Part shown: positions 1 through 10,639 of the stretch, piece after piece
How the letters are laid out: every line of letters begins with the position of its first letter
How positions within the stretch are numbered: position 1 is the stretch's first letter
Source of the DNA: Dillenia suffruticosa
Lineage: Eukaryota > Streptophyta > Magnoliopsida > Dilleniales > Dilleniaceae
DNA: 64,000 bases
Assembly (NCBI GenBank): GCA_033439265.1
Contig: JAVTVX010000010.1
Coordinates: 2,356,001 to 2,420,000, forward strand
Direction of reading: 5' to 3'
Program-made: the position numbers and the translations under genes
Notes under the pieces: generated by a model
Seen by the model: the letters and a program-made list of their open reading frames with translations, nothing else
Told to the model about the DNA's origin: nothing
Databases searched by the model: none

Positions 1-205
1 AACAAATTCCAAGGCTATTTTGATGGAACTTGCAACTTTATGTACACCATCTACAATACAGTATTTGGAGTTTCTTATTAGTTAGTAGAAAATAATATCA
101 ATGAGGATCTCCAGCTCCAATCTACCTAAAGGATCTACCTACGAAAGGACAGAAAACATTGTCGTACTATAAACTAAAAAACATGGCAAGACAGCTTGCA
201 ACAAG

Positions 206-3200
206 TCACCCAATTTTCTCTGTGTTTGTGTCATCTGAAGGCCATATTACAGTGTCCATGAGCCGTTCACGCATCAACTCCAAGTTCTCATCAGAGATCT
301 CCTTATATATCTCAGCATGATCACATTTCTAGACCACAACAATGGAAAATAAAGTTGTCATGAGATGCTTGTTTTTCACAAGTGGCTTACATGTTTAATG
401 AGGAAAGTAGGAACTCAAATACCTTAACCCATTTTCCATAAAGGTGAAGTCGTGTTACCATCACTCTTTCAGCAAGTTCATGCTTTTCCTGTCAAAAGAA
501 ACATTAGTGAGTTTGCTAAAATTAAAAATGCTAAAAACCTGTATAACCAATCCATATTGGGACACTTTCAAACATTACCTTTCCCAGAATGCGGATGAAA
601 CGCTTCCCATCTCCAGGCTTATTATTTGCAACAAAACTGTTGGAAGCAGGAGGGAAACAAGACTCAGGAGAAAAAAAAATGGACAGAAGGGAAACCGACT
701 ATAGAAGCACATATTCTGAAAAAGTCAAATTAGAGATCACGGCTTGGGACTAGATGTCAGCAACAGCTGCTGCCAAGTATGTATCAAATAACTCAAATGT
801 AGCTAACAGCGAGAAACTAACTTTTTTTTTATGGTCCAACAAATGCTGATAATGAATCCCTGGTTGAAATCTGGTTAAATTGATATCCAGTCAGTGGGGA
901 AACTAGTTGGAACTCAATGTATATGATGGATCTCCTACATGAAACACATCAAGGAAAGGGATTTTATCCTCCACTTAAGAGCAGCACTACAAAATTTATT
1001 TTCCGGAACTTGTTACTGAGGATTAAATGGAAAAGTAGTTCCCAGGAAAAGGTCCACTCAGACATTCAAAATGCCTTTAATACATTGTTTTTGGTTCAGT
1101 TATTGTACTAAGTTTACGAGGTTCATTCTGCTGCAGAATAGGGGATAAGTAAGGCACAGAGTCGATTCTCAGTAGTAACTTTTCTACAAATTACCTATCA
1201 GACCATTGAATTTGAAAAGGAACTATGCAAGCCACCCAATGTTTCAGGAGACAAGAAAATAAAATTCTTGATTTCAGCAAATATGGCTGTTTAACTGCAG
1301 AGAGAGAGGGGGGGAGGAGGGAGGGATAAATTTTACGTAAATTTATCAGCACAACTCTATTTTCATTCACTTACTCATAAAACCATCTATACTGCATTGG
1401 ATTCATCTCGTAAAGCTGGTTTAGAACCGTTCTCACAGCTTTATATGTGAAATAGTTGAGTATTTGCTGCATGCAGAATATTTTAGTCAATAACATGAAA
1501 CAGAGAAAAATGACCAAGAAAAGAGGTGAAACATTATAAGTAGACTAATTAGAGAACTACAAAGGGACTTAAAGGTCTACTGCGTACAAATTGCAAATAA
1601 AATATGCAAGACAGTGTATTCATTATAATGTCCATCAACCATATAGAAGAATGACTAATTTGGGTTTTTTGCCGAGATAAACTTGATGAGTGTTTTCGGT
1701 TAAAATCTTGTTTCTTCCAATAGTAATAACCACTTTCTATAAGTTCTGATGGAAGAATTGCAGAAGAGCTATTCTGCAATGTGATATGGTACTGTAGCCA
1801 GTATGAAATGTACGTGTATAAGGCTATTTTTCCTCCTAAATGTGGAAACACGCAGCAAATGGCAGGAATTCCTGACTGCATTTGCATGTAGCTTAGTACC
1901 GGAGCCATTTATTGTACATGAATTATTGAAACAAGAGAGATAAGATCGCAACTGCAAGTAAATTGAAGAATACCATCTCTGTCATATCTATTTGATCAAC
2001 GGCATTAGAGATTATCGCATCATGGTTGAAGGGACCGCAATTCATAAGAATTTGGTAGCATCATGGAAAGCCTCCCTAGAAAATCTGGTCCAACTTAATC
2101 CTACAACGAGAAGAAAACTTCACATATGTTGCTAGCAACACCACATTGATCGAATTAGGAATTGCATTCGCCAAGGCTGCACCTTTATCTCCCAAACCCA
2201 GATTTCAACACCAAAATCCAGCACATTAGAAAATGTAACTACGTTGTGACCTTAATACTATCATCACCAGAACTAAATTGTTTTAGTCTGAAGAAATTTG
2301 ACAAGACTCTGAAAGAGCACATAAGCAAAAATGCTAGTAATATGTGTTCAGATACATACCCCAAAGTTGGACTCACTCCCCTAGGTTCAAAATTTGTCAA
2401 AATGACCCCATGAGGTTACCTTCCCCCTTTGTCCATTTCTGCCACCAAAAGTCACGCAGCACATGATTTTTGACAACAAAATTGATTCTTTTTATTTTCT
2501 TTTGGATAGGGAAGGGGTGGAATTTGACAAATTTGGAGGAAAGTGATTATGGTCATACCATTGGCAGGACAAAGTGATTTTTTGCCTTCATATTCTATTG
2601 CTTAAACCTCCACTTATAGGCTAAAAGAGACAACAAATTCAGAAAATCAAAATCAATGAACAGAGAATCAAAATCCTAATTAATCAAAAGTGTGGTCAAA
2701 CTATCAATCAAATCAAATCAAACAATCAAATCCTATTGAGCATTCTACAAATTAGTCAACCACATCATACTTTTAATTAAGAACGTATTTGATTCTCCAT
2801 CACAAAAACCATAATCAGGTAAAGAGAAATAATAATATGAAACATCATGGTTGCCTTGACATTCTTATCATCCCCAAGCATATCTTTTAGCATCTATGTA
2901 TGTCGTAAGCTTAACAAGTAATCGGTCAATCTCATATCTTCAAGATGGGTAACAAGTGATCCCATGTAGAGAAAGTGTTACATATTAGACCATTTCACCC
3001 CCTTTTACCTACAAATGTCCACATATCTTACACTCAATACATCTATTATCCATGTACCAAACATTACTAAGCTATGTGATCTTCAGTATAGTCTTCTATG
3101 AGGTTTTACACATTTACACAGTGGTTGGGCTGTTTATGTAATAGCACATGGTCATCTCTAGGGATGGATGAAAAGTGGGGGACTTTCCAACCTCCCCCCC

Positions 3201-4458
3201 CCCAAAAAAAAAGACCACAGAAAAGGAAAAACAGAAGTTTTAAAATTTCTACAAAAATCCTCTAAAATATTCATTAAATTCCATTTATATCATTAAAAAT
3301 TATGACTTCCTCCCTGCCCCTCCCGATCATGATTATAGTCTCTTCAGACTTCACACATTGGCCCATCCAAAGGTCACTCCCTGAATCTGTCCATTGTCAT
3401 CTCACTCCTCAAGTATGCTTAGGCGGCTGAAGCTCTGTTATCTATAATGTTTGTGCAAGTGAACCTTTATTCAGAAGAGAATTCATCTCCAGGCATGCCT
3501 GCAAATATTCAATCTTTCTGAGTTGAAAGAATTATTTTTCATTATCTCTTTTGCTTATTTTCGTTTGATTTCACTAGACATTTGCCCCCAAAAACATAAC
3601 ATATGATGCATCATCAAGGAACCAACTTCAATTTATCTTCTAATGATAGTAGCCAAATAAGACACTTGAAGAACAGAATCGTGATAGTTTGTCCAATTTT
3701 TGAATATTTTATTATGATGTACTTTGTCCAATTTTTTCTTGTTACATAAGCTATGGAGCACCATGATCTATTTGGATCAAGGAAGCAAAGCATTTTCCAA
3801 ATTGCAGGAACCCAGTAAATGTAGTACAAAAGCCTCTAAAGGGAGCCTTTAGAATTCCAAAAATGGAAGTTTCCCACAAAACCAGGAAATACCAACATAA
3901 AGGGTACAACAAAGTGTCTAGCACAATATTTATATGTAACCATTGGAAGAATGCACATAACTACCCATGGTTATGCGTCATAGCTATAGAATAAGTTATA
4001 ATCAAACGAAAAGAAACACCAAAAAGGTGCTCACAAGCAAACTGCATAACTCATAAAATAGCATGACGTTCAGCAATAAATTGATCTAAATTTATAATTC
4101 TCAGCTATCTTACCAATTTGACATCATCAAAACCCTCTTCATATTGACCAGCTAGCTCATTGACAATGATGAGACCTCGATTTTTTCGCTGCTTCCTCCT
4201 CTGATTCCAATTAACAGCACCCTTTGGTACTCTCCTCGAGAGCCTACCCTCATGCCATGAATCAATGAAAGAACTGCTCAATTCCAAGGACCCCGGCCGC
4301 CGCAAATGCTTTCTGTTCGTGTAACTTCTATGTAAAACCAAATCCCCACTAGTGCTCTTGAGACCCATTGGAGATGAAGGCAAAGCATCCAAACACAAGC
4401 ATGGACTTGTGTGAGAGTCCATAACCGGTGAACCCACTACGTATAAAGCTCCCACCAT
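206..4458 (-). CDS. RbcX: RbcX-like Rubisco assembly chaperone, chloroplastic (5 exons, complete)
   Basis: Five exons read on the minus strand: 4458-4114, 1466-1375, 636-579, 488-423 and 328-206 (stop TGA at 208-206). They join in frame with GT/AG borders to give 227 residues. Residues 1-115 hold a basic, Ser-rich N-terminus that looks like a chloroplast transit peptide, then the start of the mature chain (GLIIVNELAGQYEEGFDDVK). Exon 2 carries the RbcX signature ILNYFTYKAVRTVL and QLYEMNP. Exon 3 has KPGDGKRFIRILGK, exon 4 ELAERVMVTRLHLYGKW, exon 5 DENLELMRERLM and VIWPSDD. In this family the protein forms a helical dimer that holds the C-terminus of Rubisco large subunit during assembly in the stroma; that role is inferred from homology. 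The start is the first ATG of exon 1, and length and motif order fit plant RbcX. Nothing is missing. The gene is divergent from the RRM gene at 8106. I do not separate the RbcX1 and RbcX2 paralogues. Confidence 0.93.
1467..4113 (-). other. Intron 1 of the RbcX gene (2.65 kb)
   Basis: The donor GTAAGA at 4113-4108 and the acceptor GCAG at 1470-1467 bound this unusually long intron. It contains no recognisable gene or transposon domain. There is a C10A9 homopolymer junction near 3198-3216 and otherwise AT-rich unique-looking sequence. The short open frames in it have no family resemblance. Confidence 0.8.
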
Positions 4459-5020
4459 CCTCTCAGTTCAAAACAATCGACCTATACCAAAAACAAACCC
4501 GTTTAACAATTTTCTTTTCCAATGTTGGAGCTTTCGAACTAAAATTTAAAGAACTGAGAGAAAACCCACTTGGGAATCTTAACAAAAGGTTCGTGGGTAT
4601 CCCAAAAAATGTGGAGTTTATGGGTTCCAAGAACGATTCGACAAGTGAGCAGTCGAGAATGTTGAAGAAAAACACACGGTCTTTGCTTGCAAGGAATAAA
4701 AGGTGGAAGTGGAAATGTTCTCTGACCAGACAATTTTTTGAGGTCCAAATACGTCCACCCATAGGGCCTAAAGTCAGACAAATCAAACTCACTTTCCTCT
4801 CTCTCCCTCCCTCTCTCCAAGAAAAAAGATTCAAAAATTTAATAATGAAAATTGTTCACCAGGTGGACCTTTTGGCCACTAGAAACAGGAATCTTGTCGG
4901 CTGTTTACGAGTGAACGTCGGAAATTATTCAAAATTCAAATTGAGACGTTGAATTTAAATCCTCTGAAATTTGTTCAATCAACGTTGTTCAACTCCAATC
5001 CTCTAAACCTAATAAACTCA

Positions 5021-5026
5021 CACGTG
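5021..5026. promoter_or_regulatory. G-box CACGTG upstream of RbcX
   Basis: A perfect palindromic CACGTG lies 563 bp upstream of the RbcX start codon. G-boxes bind bZIP and bHLH factors and are common in promoters of photosynthesis genes. Function here is inference from motif and position only. Confidence 0.35.
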
Positions 5027-6962
5027 ATTTTCGGGTCAAACAGAGCTCCGAGGGAGACCAAGACACAAGAATAAAAATGGTATAACGAAAATTTTAAAAA
5101 TACATAAATATAGTAAAAAATAATTTAAAATTTACGTCTTCATTTCTGTCCCTATTGCTATATGTTTTAAAAATGCAGGTTTAAAAATTTATCTTATTTT
5201 TATTTTAAAAATAGAAATAATTTTTTATTTTATTTTCAATTTTACAAATTAAAAGGTTATATATATATATATATATATATTCTGCATTCGTCTCCTTTAT
5301 TTTTTATATATTATTTTAAATATTATTATATTTTCATATTTACAAACGAAACATAATATCTTTTTATTTTGTTCAATTTCCTTTGATTTGGATTTCCAAG
5401 GGCGACACAAGTCGCCCACAACCGTGTTAAAATCATTTTGCACCGACTAAATTTTGTATCATGCTCGGTTCAAAACCAAATGTTTACAAATGCTTGTGTT
5501 TAGATTTCAGTGTGTTGTTGTTCAATTTTTTTTTCTTTTTATTGATGATATGGCTATCGGTGTATCAAAAATTTGATAGTTCAAAATTTCAACAAGCAAT
5601 TTTAATATTTTAATTGATGATAGAATATGATTCAATTAATTTAGTTAAATTTTTTTTATTCATTTTGATAAAATCAAAAGATACTTATAATTTTTTTTTT
5701 CGTGAAATCTGAGTTATATCAAAATATATATTATATTCGAGAGACTAAATATTAAAACTATTTTTAAATTGAACATTTTTTGTGATTTAATAATTCTATC
5801 AGTAACGAGAGTAATTGAATTTAATCAACGTCATTATAACTTTTGAATCTGTTGTTTCAAATAAGTTTTTAAAATTCATTTTTTAATTAGCTTGTTTAAG
5901 TAGCGTTTTAAAATTAAAATTTTATTTCTATTTTGATATTTTCACCCATGTATAAACTTATCATTCTTGCGGGTCTAATTTGAACAACTTGATCTACTTT
6001 GCTGTAGCACAATAATGCATCTCTTTGCGCTGCCCTTTCTTCTTCTTCTTCTTCACCAAAATCAATGGGTTCCTCTTCAAGTTGGGTCACCAAGAGGGCT
6101 TTTAGTATATTGCAATGGTTGTTGGAGATGATTGGAGTAAGGCACCAAGGATTGTACTCCAAATTGGAGTTTCAAATATATAATTTTTAACAAACTCCCA
6201 TAAATATAACGATAAATCACCGTATTTCCTTAATTATCGATAGAATTACTCTCTTAATAGATTTTATAGTATTTGAATAGGATAAATCGAATAAAGTTTA
6301 AATATTTTATTTGTTGATATTTAAAAAATCTGTTTACACAAACAAATATATATATATATATATATATAATTCCTGATGTTACATTGTTTCTGAAAATTAT
6401 TCTCATGGGCAATGATTTGCCTAGTGATTCCAATATTCTAACTCATGACATTCCAAAATGGGATACGGATTCTAGAACTAGATGGTCGGATCCTAACCCT
6501 TTTCATGTTATTAACAATATCTCAATTGTTAATAAAATCATAATAATTAACAATTATCTTAGTCACTTTTCTAATAATTCAAGGAATTTCTTATATCAAT
6601 TTGCAATTTTTTAGATTATCTACAAAGAAATAATTAAATTTTATTAATTTTCCTTTAACTCTAATTAAATCTAATGGGATAATATAATATAATATAATAT
6701 GATATGATATAATGTAGTATAATATATATACACACATACGTAAGGAAAGTAACAATCCTCAGGTTTGTGTGCAGTAATTATTGAAATTTAAATATAGAAA
6801 GTTAAGAATGAAAAAAGAAATTTTAAAAATTTAATTCAGAATACATGCAATGAAAACATATTTTTCATATCTTCCAAAACAACATATAAGACTTAGTTAT
6901 AGAGAACAAAAAAGAAGAAAAGAGTGGGAAGAGAGGCCATTGTGCCCTCTCCATTTCTAGCT

Positions 6963-7039
6963 GTTGGGGTTGTCCCCAACGACTAGTTTTACTAACCGTT
7001 GGAGACAGCCCCAATGGCTATTTTTTGCTAGCCATTGGG
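6963..7039. repeat. Cluster of GC-rich hairpins
   Basis: Two strong inverted repeats lie in 77 bp. GTTGGGG (6963-6969) pairs with CCCCAAC (6974-6980) across a 4-nt loop. CCCAATGGCTA (7010-7020) pairs perfectly with TAGCCATTGGG (7029-7039) across 8 nt. Between them, 6997-7017 is a further imperfect copy of the same motif. The block stands out in an AT-rich spacer. Confidence 0.75.
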
Positions 7040-8105
7040 CGACTTTTTGGCCTCCCATTTGTTGGCCCGGATTGAGCCTTTTAGGCCGAGTCCGAAGATT
7101 ACAGGTAAGACTCATTTAGGACCCAATTTAAAACCTTAAAAGGGATTATAATTATGACAAAGGAGAAGTAACAATTCTGTCTAATTTAGAGTTATACATT
7201 TAGACTTCATTCTCTTAGGATATAAATCCTAATTATCCTTTATTTCAATAATAACACTTCATAATCACATACTCAATCTTTGTAATTTATAGTTCGCATT
7301 TTACATTTCGGTCACACTTAGCAAAAGTGTAAGACCATTAAAAAATTCTATTAAAGACACCTTTAGTTCAAGGGCATAATTTGAACAAACCAAAATTAAA
7401 ATCACTTTAATAATATAATGTTAAATTAGTTGATAAAAAGATAATTTAAAAATAATGCAACAGAACTCAAAATTTAAGCACGTATTTACAAAATTTCATG
7501 CAATGAATAAAAATATAAAAATAAAGCAAAATTTTTTAATAAAAAATAAATCAATTTGAACGTAAAAAAAAAAAGGTATAAACTATTTGCATAAATGTTA
7601 TTGTACGGACATATGAGTTGTAAAAGGTTTTTACTTAAATAGTTTTCTTAAAATTTACTGTTTGAATTTTTATAAATATATATATTTTTATAATTTTTAT
7701 CGTCATTAAAAAAAAAAAACTACTAACACTTGCTGTTCCCTTTTCTTTCATTATTTAATTGAGGGGCATAATTGGAATTTGAAATGAGGGGAAAACGATG
7801 ATCCTAACGCCGTTAGGTTCAAGGGGGGGAAAGTATAATTATTGAAAACAGAGGTGCTAAATTGTAAGCGGGCTTTTTTTTTTTTTTTTTTTTTTTTTTT
7901 CGTATTTACCCTTTTGATTATACGACGATACGACATCGCTTGGTGGAGTAGCCCTCGTTCCTAAATCCAAGCACAGATAGAAAAAGGACCCGCGGGCAAA
8001 CCACTCGCTTACATCGCCGATTTCACACATCTTGTCGTCCCAGAACAAAATTTGAGAGCGAGGGTTTTAGGTTTTGCAGAGAAAGATCGGAATTGAAGGC
8101 TAAAG

Positions 8106-9385
8106 ATGTTCTACAGAGGGTAAGTGGTTGGAGATTCACCCTAATTACTTATTCGGATTTTTCTGTCTTCATATTAAATTGACTTCTTTTTCGTTAAATT
8201 TTGAGGTTTCTGTTGCTTCTCTCTCTATCCATTTGATGTGCTGTGCTAGCTTTATAGTGACCATGATTTGGACACCATCTTTCCCATGCTCTAAATACTT
8301 GCACATTCTCTGTTCATAGAGAAAGAGGTTATGTTTTTTCCATTATTTCCATTTTCAAGTCTTAGATGAATGTGATGTGAATTTCTTTACTTGGTAATGG
8401 CCATGCAATGCTTCCCAAGAAAATTTAAATTACGAATAAGGTTTCTCACTCTCCCTCTCTCGGTATGTTTGTGGGTTGCTTGGGGAGGGGGTTTTCTCCT
8501 ATTTATATGTTATATCAATGGGGACGTTTTTAAATATTAGGGTGTTTGTGCGTAGTTTACTGCTATTAACCTGTGATTTTCTCTTTCTATTTGCTGTGAT
8601 GATGAAGGCATGGAGATGTTAGTGATGGGCGCGAAATGGGTCCCAAGAGGCAGCGCTTAGCTGACCAGGGCTCTTCTTACTACGGGAGTTCACCTGGTAC
8701 TAGTTATATGTATAATCCTTCTCCTTATGCATATGTGAGCCAAGCTCAACCTCAGCTTCAACCTCCTCCATTCCCAGTTATTCGACTCCGAGGACTTCCT
8801 TTTGATTGTGCAGAAAATGATGTAGCTGAGTTCTTGCATGGTCTTGATGTAGTTGACATTCTTTTTGTCCACAAGAATGGTAGGTTCACAGGGGAAGCTT
8901 TCTGTGTGTTGGGCTTTCCTTTACAAGTTGACTTTGCCCTTCAAAGGAATAGGCAGAACATGGGCAGGAGATATGTGGAGGTTTTCAGAAGCAAGCGGCA
9001 GGAGTATTATAAGGCTATAGCCAATGAGGTTGCAGATGGGCGGGGTGGTTCGCCTCACCATGGTAGCTCAAAAGGGAAAGCTTCTGATGAAGCGAAGGAG
9101 TCAGCTGAACATACAGGAGTCTTGCGGTTGAGGGGACTTCCATTTTCAGCTGGCAAGGATGACATTATGTATTTCTTTAATGATTTTGATCTGTCAGAGG
9201 GTTCAATTCACATTACATTGAATTCAGATGGGAGGCCAACTGGTGAAGCCTATGTTGAGTTTGCAAGTGCAGAGGATTCTAAAGCAGCAATGATTAAAGA
9301 TAGGATGTCACTTGGGAGTCGTTATATAGAATTATTCCCGTCATCACTTGAAGAGTTGGAAGAGGCAGTTGCAAGGGGACAGTGA
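8106..9385 (+). CDS. hnRNP F/H-like RNA-binding protein with two quasi-RRMs
   Basis: Two coding exons, 8106-8119 (ATG TTC TAC AGA GG, then GTAAGT) and 8608-9385 (after GATGAAG), give 263 residues. The tiny first exon is supported by the in-frame join, MFYRG then HGDVSDGREMG. An N-terminal Ser/Tyr/Gln/Pro-rich stretch of about 45 residues precedes RRM1 (about residues 61-134: VIRLRGLPFDCAENDVAEF, RFTGEAFCVL, RRYVEVF) and RRM2 (about 176-250: VLRLRGLPFSAGKDDIMYF, RPTGEAYVEF, SRYIELF). The paired LRGLPF, TGEA and RYxExF motifs are those of the quasi-RRMs of hnRNP F/H and ESRP proteins, which bind G-rich RNA and regulate splicing in animals. A nuclear role in RNA processing is inferred. A shorter protein could start at the ATG at 8636, which would lose only 14 residues. 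Confidence 0.92.
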
Positions 9386-10211
9386 TTACCTTTTACTGTT
9401 CCTTCTAGTTCGGTACCATGTACTTCCTATAACTTTTAGCTTTTCATTATGCTTAAAATTCTACTTTCTATTTTATTGATTTGGAAGTTATAAGCTTTTG
9501 CATTGTTGTGTTCTAGCTAGTTTGTTCTTAGCACTGAACATTAAGAAACTTTTCCAAAGGTTAATGACAATTTTGTCTGATAGTATGTCTAGTTTGCCCC
9601 TCCTAGTTGTCTTTTTGCATTTTTCGTTATGTTTTTACAGTCCTTTTTTTGTCATCTTTAAATTGTTCAGTTCTGGCTTTTTTTTTTTCTTTGATGAATT
9701 ACATATGTTAGTTGCTTGAAATAAGTCCTCATCTTATCTCTAACGATGCCTTGTTAAGTACAGTATCTGTGAATGACCACTTCCTTCTCTGTGACATGTT
9801 TGGTTAGTTTTATGTTAAGTATTTCAAAACCCCTCTTTCCCCCTGTTTGAAACCTTTGTTCTATTGAGATATGTTCCTCCACCCAAAAAAAGAGTGAATG
9901 ATTCCTTACATGGTATTGCATGTTATTATTGTTATTAAGCCATAGGAATCTACTTAACTTAGACCCACCTCCTTCCCTTTCTCATTGAAACCTTTCTTTG
10001 AAAAATTTTTGCAAGAGAAGTTACTTAAGGGTGCTATCCATGTACCTTAAACCAAGTGCATAATGGAAAACATCCAAAATTCATTAAAATAACATGTCAT
10101 TTAAACTGATTAATAATTAAGATACTCATACAAATATCGGATACAAACCTGAATGGAGATCTTCTTACTCCAATTTTTCCTTTTTTTTAAACTTAAACTT
10201 AAATTACCAAT
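9386..10211 (+). other. 3' flank of the RRM gene
   Basis: T-rich sequence typical of a plant 3' UTR and downstream region. Several AATAAA-like signals are possible and I could not fix a cleavage site. There is no other gene. Confidence 0.4.
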
Positions 10212-10270
10212 AAACTTGAACTAATCCATAAGCTCCCATTTTTAATAATATAGCAACAACAACAAAGTGA
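10212..10270 (-). pseudogene. Short plastid ndhD-like fragment
   Basis: On the minus strand a short open stretch reads AILLKMGAYGLV. This matches a hallmark segment of the plastid NADH dehydrogenase subunit 4 (ndhD), where the same KMGAYGL core follows an LLxGI-type helix. The similarity covers only about 40-60 bp; flanking sequence is unrelated. The mitochondrial nad4 equivalent differs at the Lys-Met and Ala positions, so plastid origin is preferred. It cannot encode a functional protein. Chance similarity is possible because the stretch is short. Confidence 0.4.
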
Positions 10271-10639
10271 ACGTTAATCTCAAATTTTGGGTTGGCCGTT
10301 TGAGAGACCAATATATGGGAGAGGAGAGAAATGATGATGATGATAAACCATCCATAGAAAATAAAACAAAAAATAAATATAATGGAAAGAAAGAAGTAAA
10401 ATAAACCATCCAAATGGAAAATACATTAATTCAAATATTGGATTCTCCTAGCTACTCATTCCTATTTAAAGTAATCTCCTCAACTAAAATCTAGATATTT
10501 ATATCTTTATGGATAATTTACAATCAAATTTTCAATGACTTATATCAATCTTTTACTAAATGTCCTACATTTAAGGTTTTGCTCATTTTAACCGATGCAT
10601 CTTTGGATTTTCATTGCAAATGTTCAAACCATTTTAGGT

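Larger units (their letters stand above)
4459..8105. other. Intergenic region between divergent RbcX and RRM genes
   Basis: AT-rich spacer shared by two genes that point away from each other. It holds a pyrimidine-rich stretch near 4797-4819 just upstream of RbcX, AT repeats at about 5259-5280 and 6346-6368, a (TTC)n tract near 6028-6050, a GC-rich hairpin block at 6963-7039, and a run of 27 T at 7874-7900. Around 7140-7330 a TATA-like sequence and AATAA signals suggest a decayed LTR, but no boundaries are clear. The open frame at 6384-6614 is Asn/Ile-rich and I do not recognise it. An organelle-derived scrap is possible but unsupported. Confidence 0.5.

Noticed and set aside
4428..4952. 174-codon plus-strand frame over the RbcX promoter and first exon
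   Set aside because: Antisense shadow of the RbcX first exon and leader; no domain.
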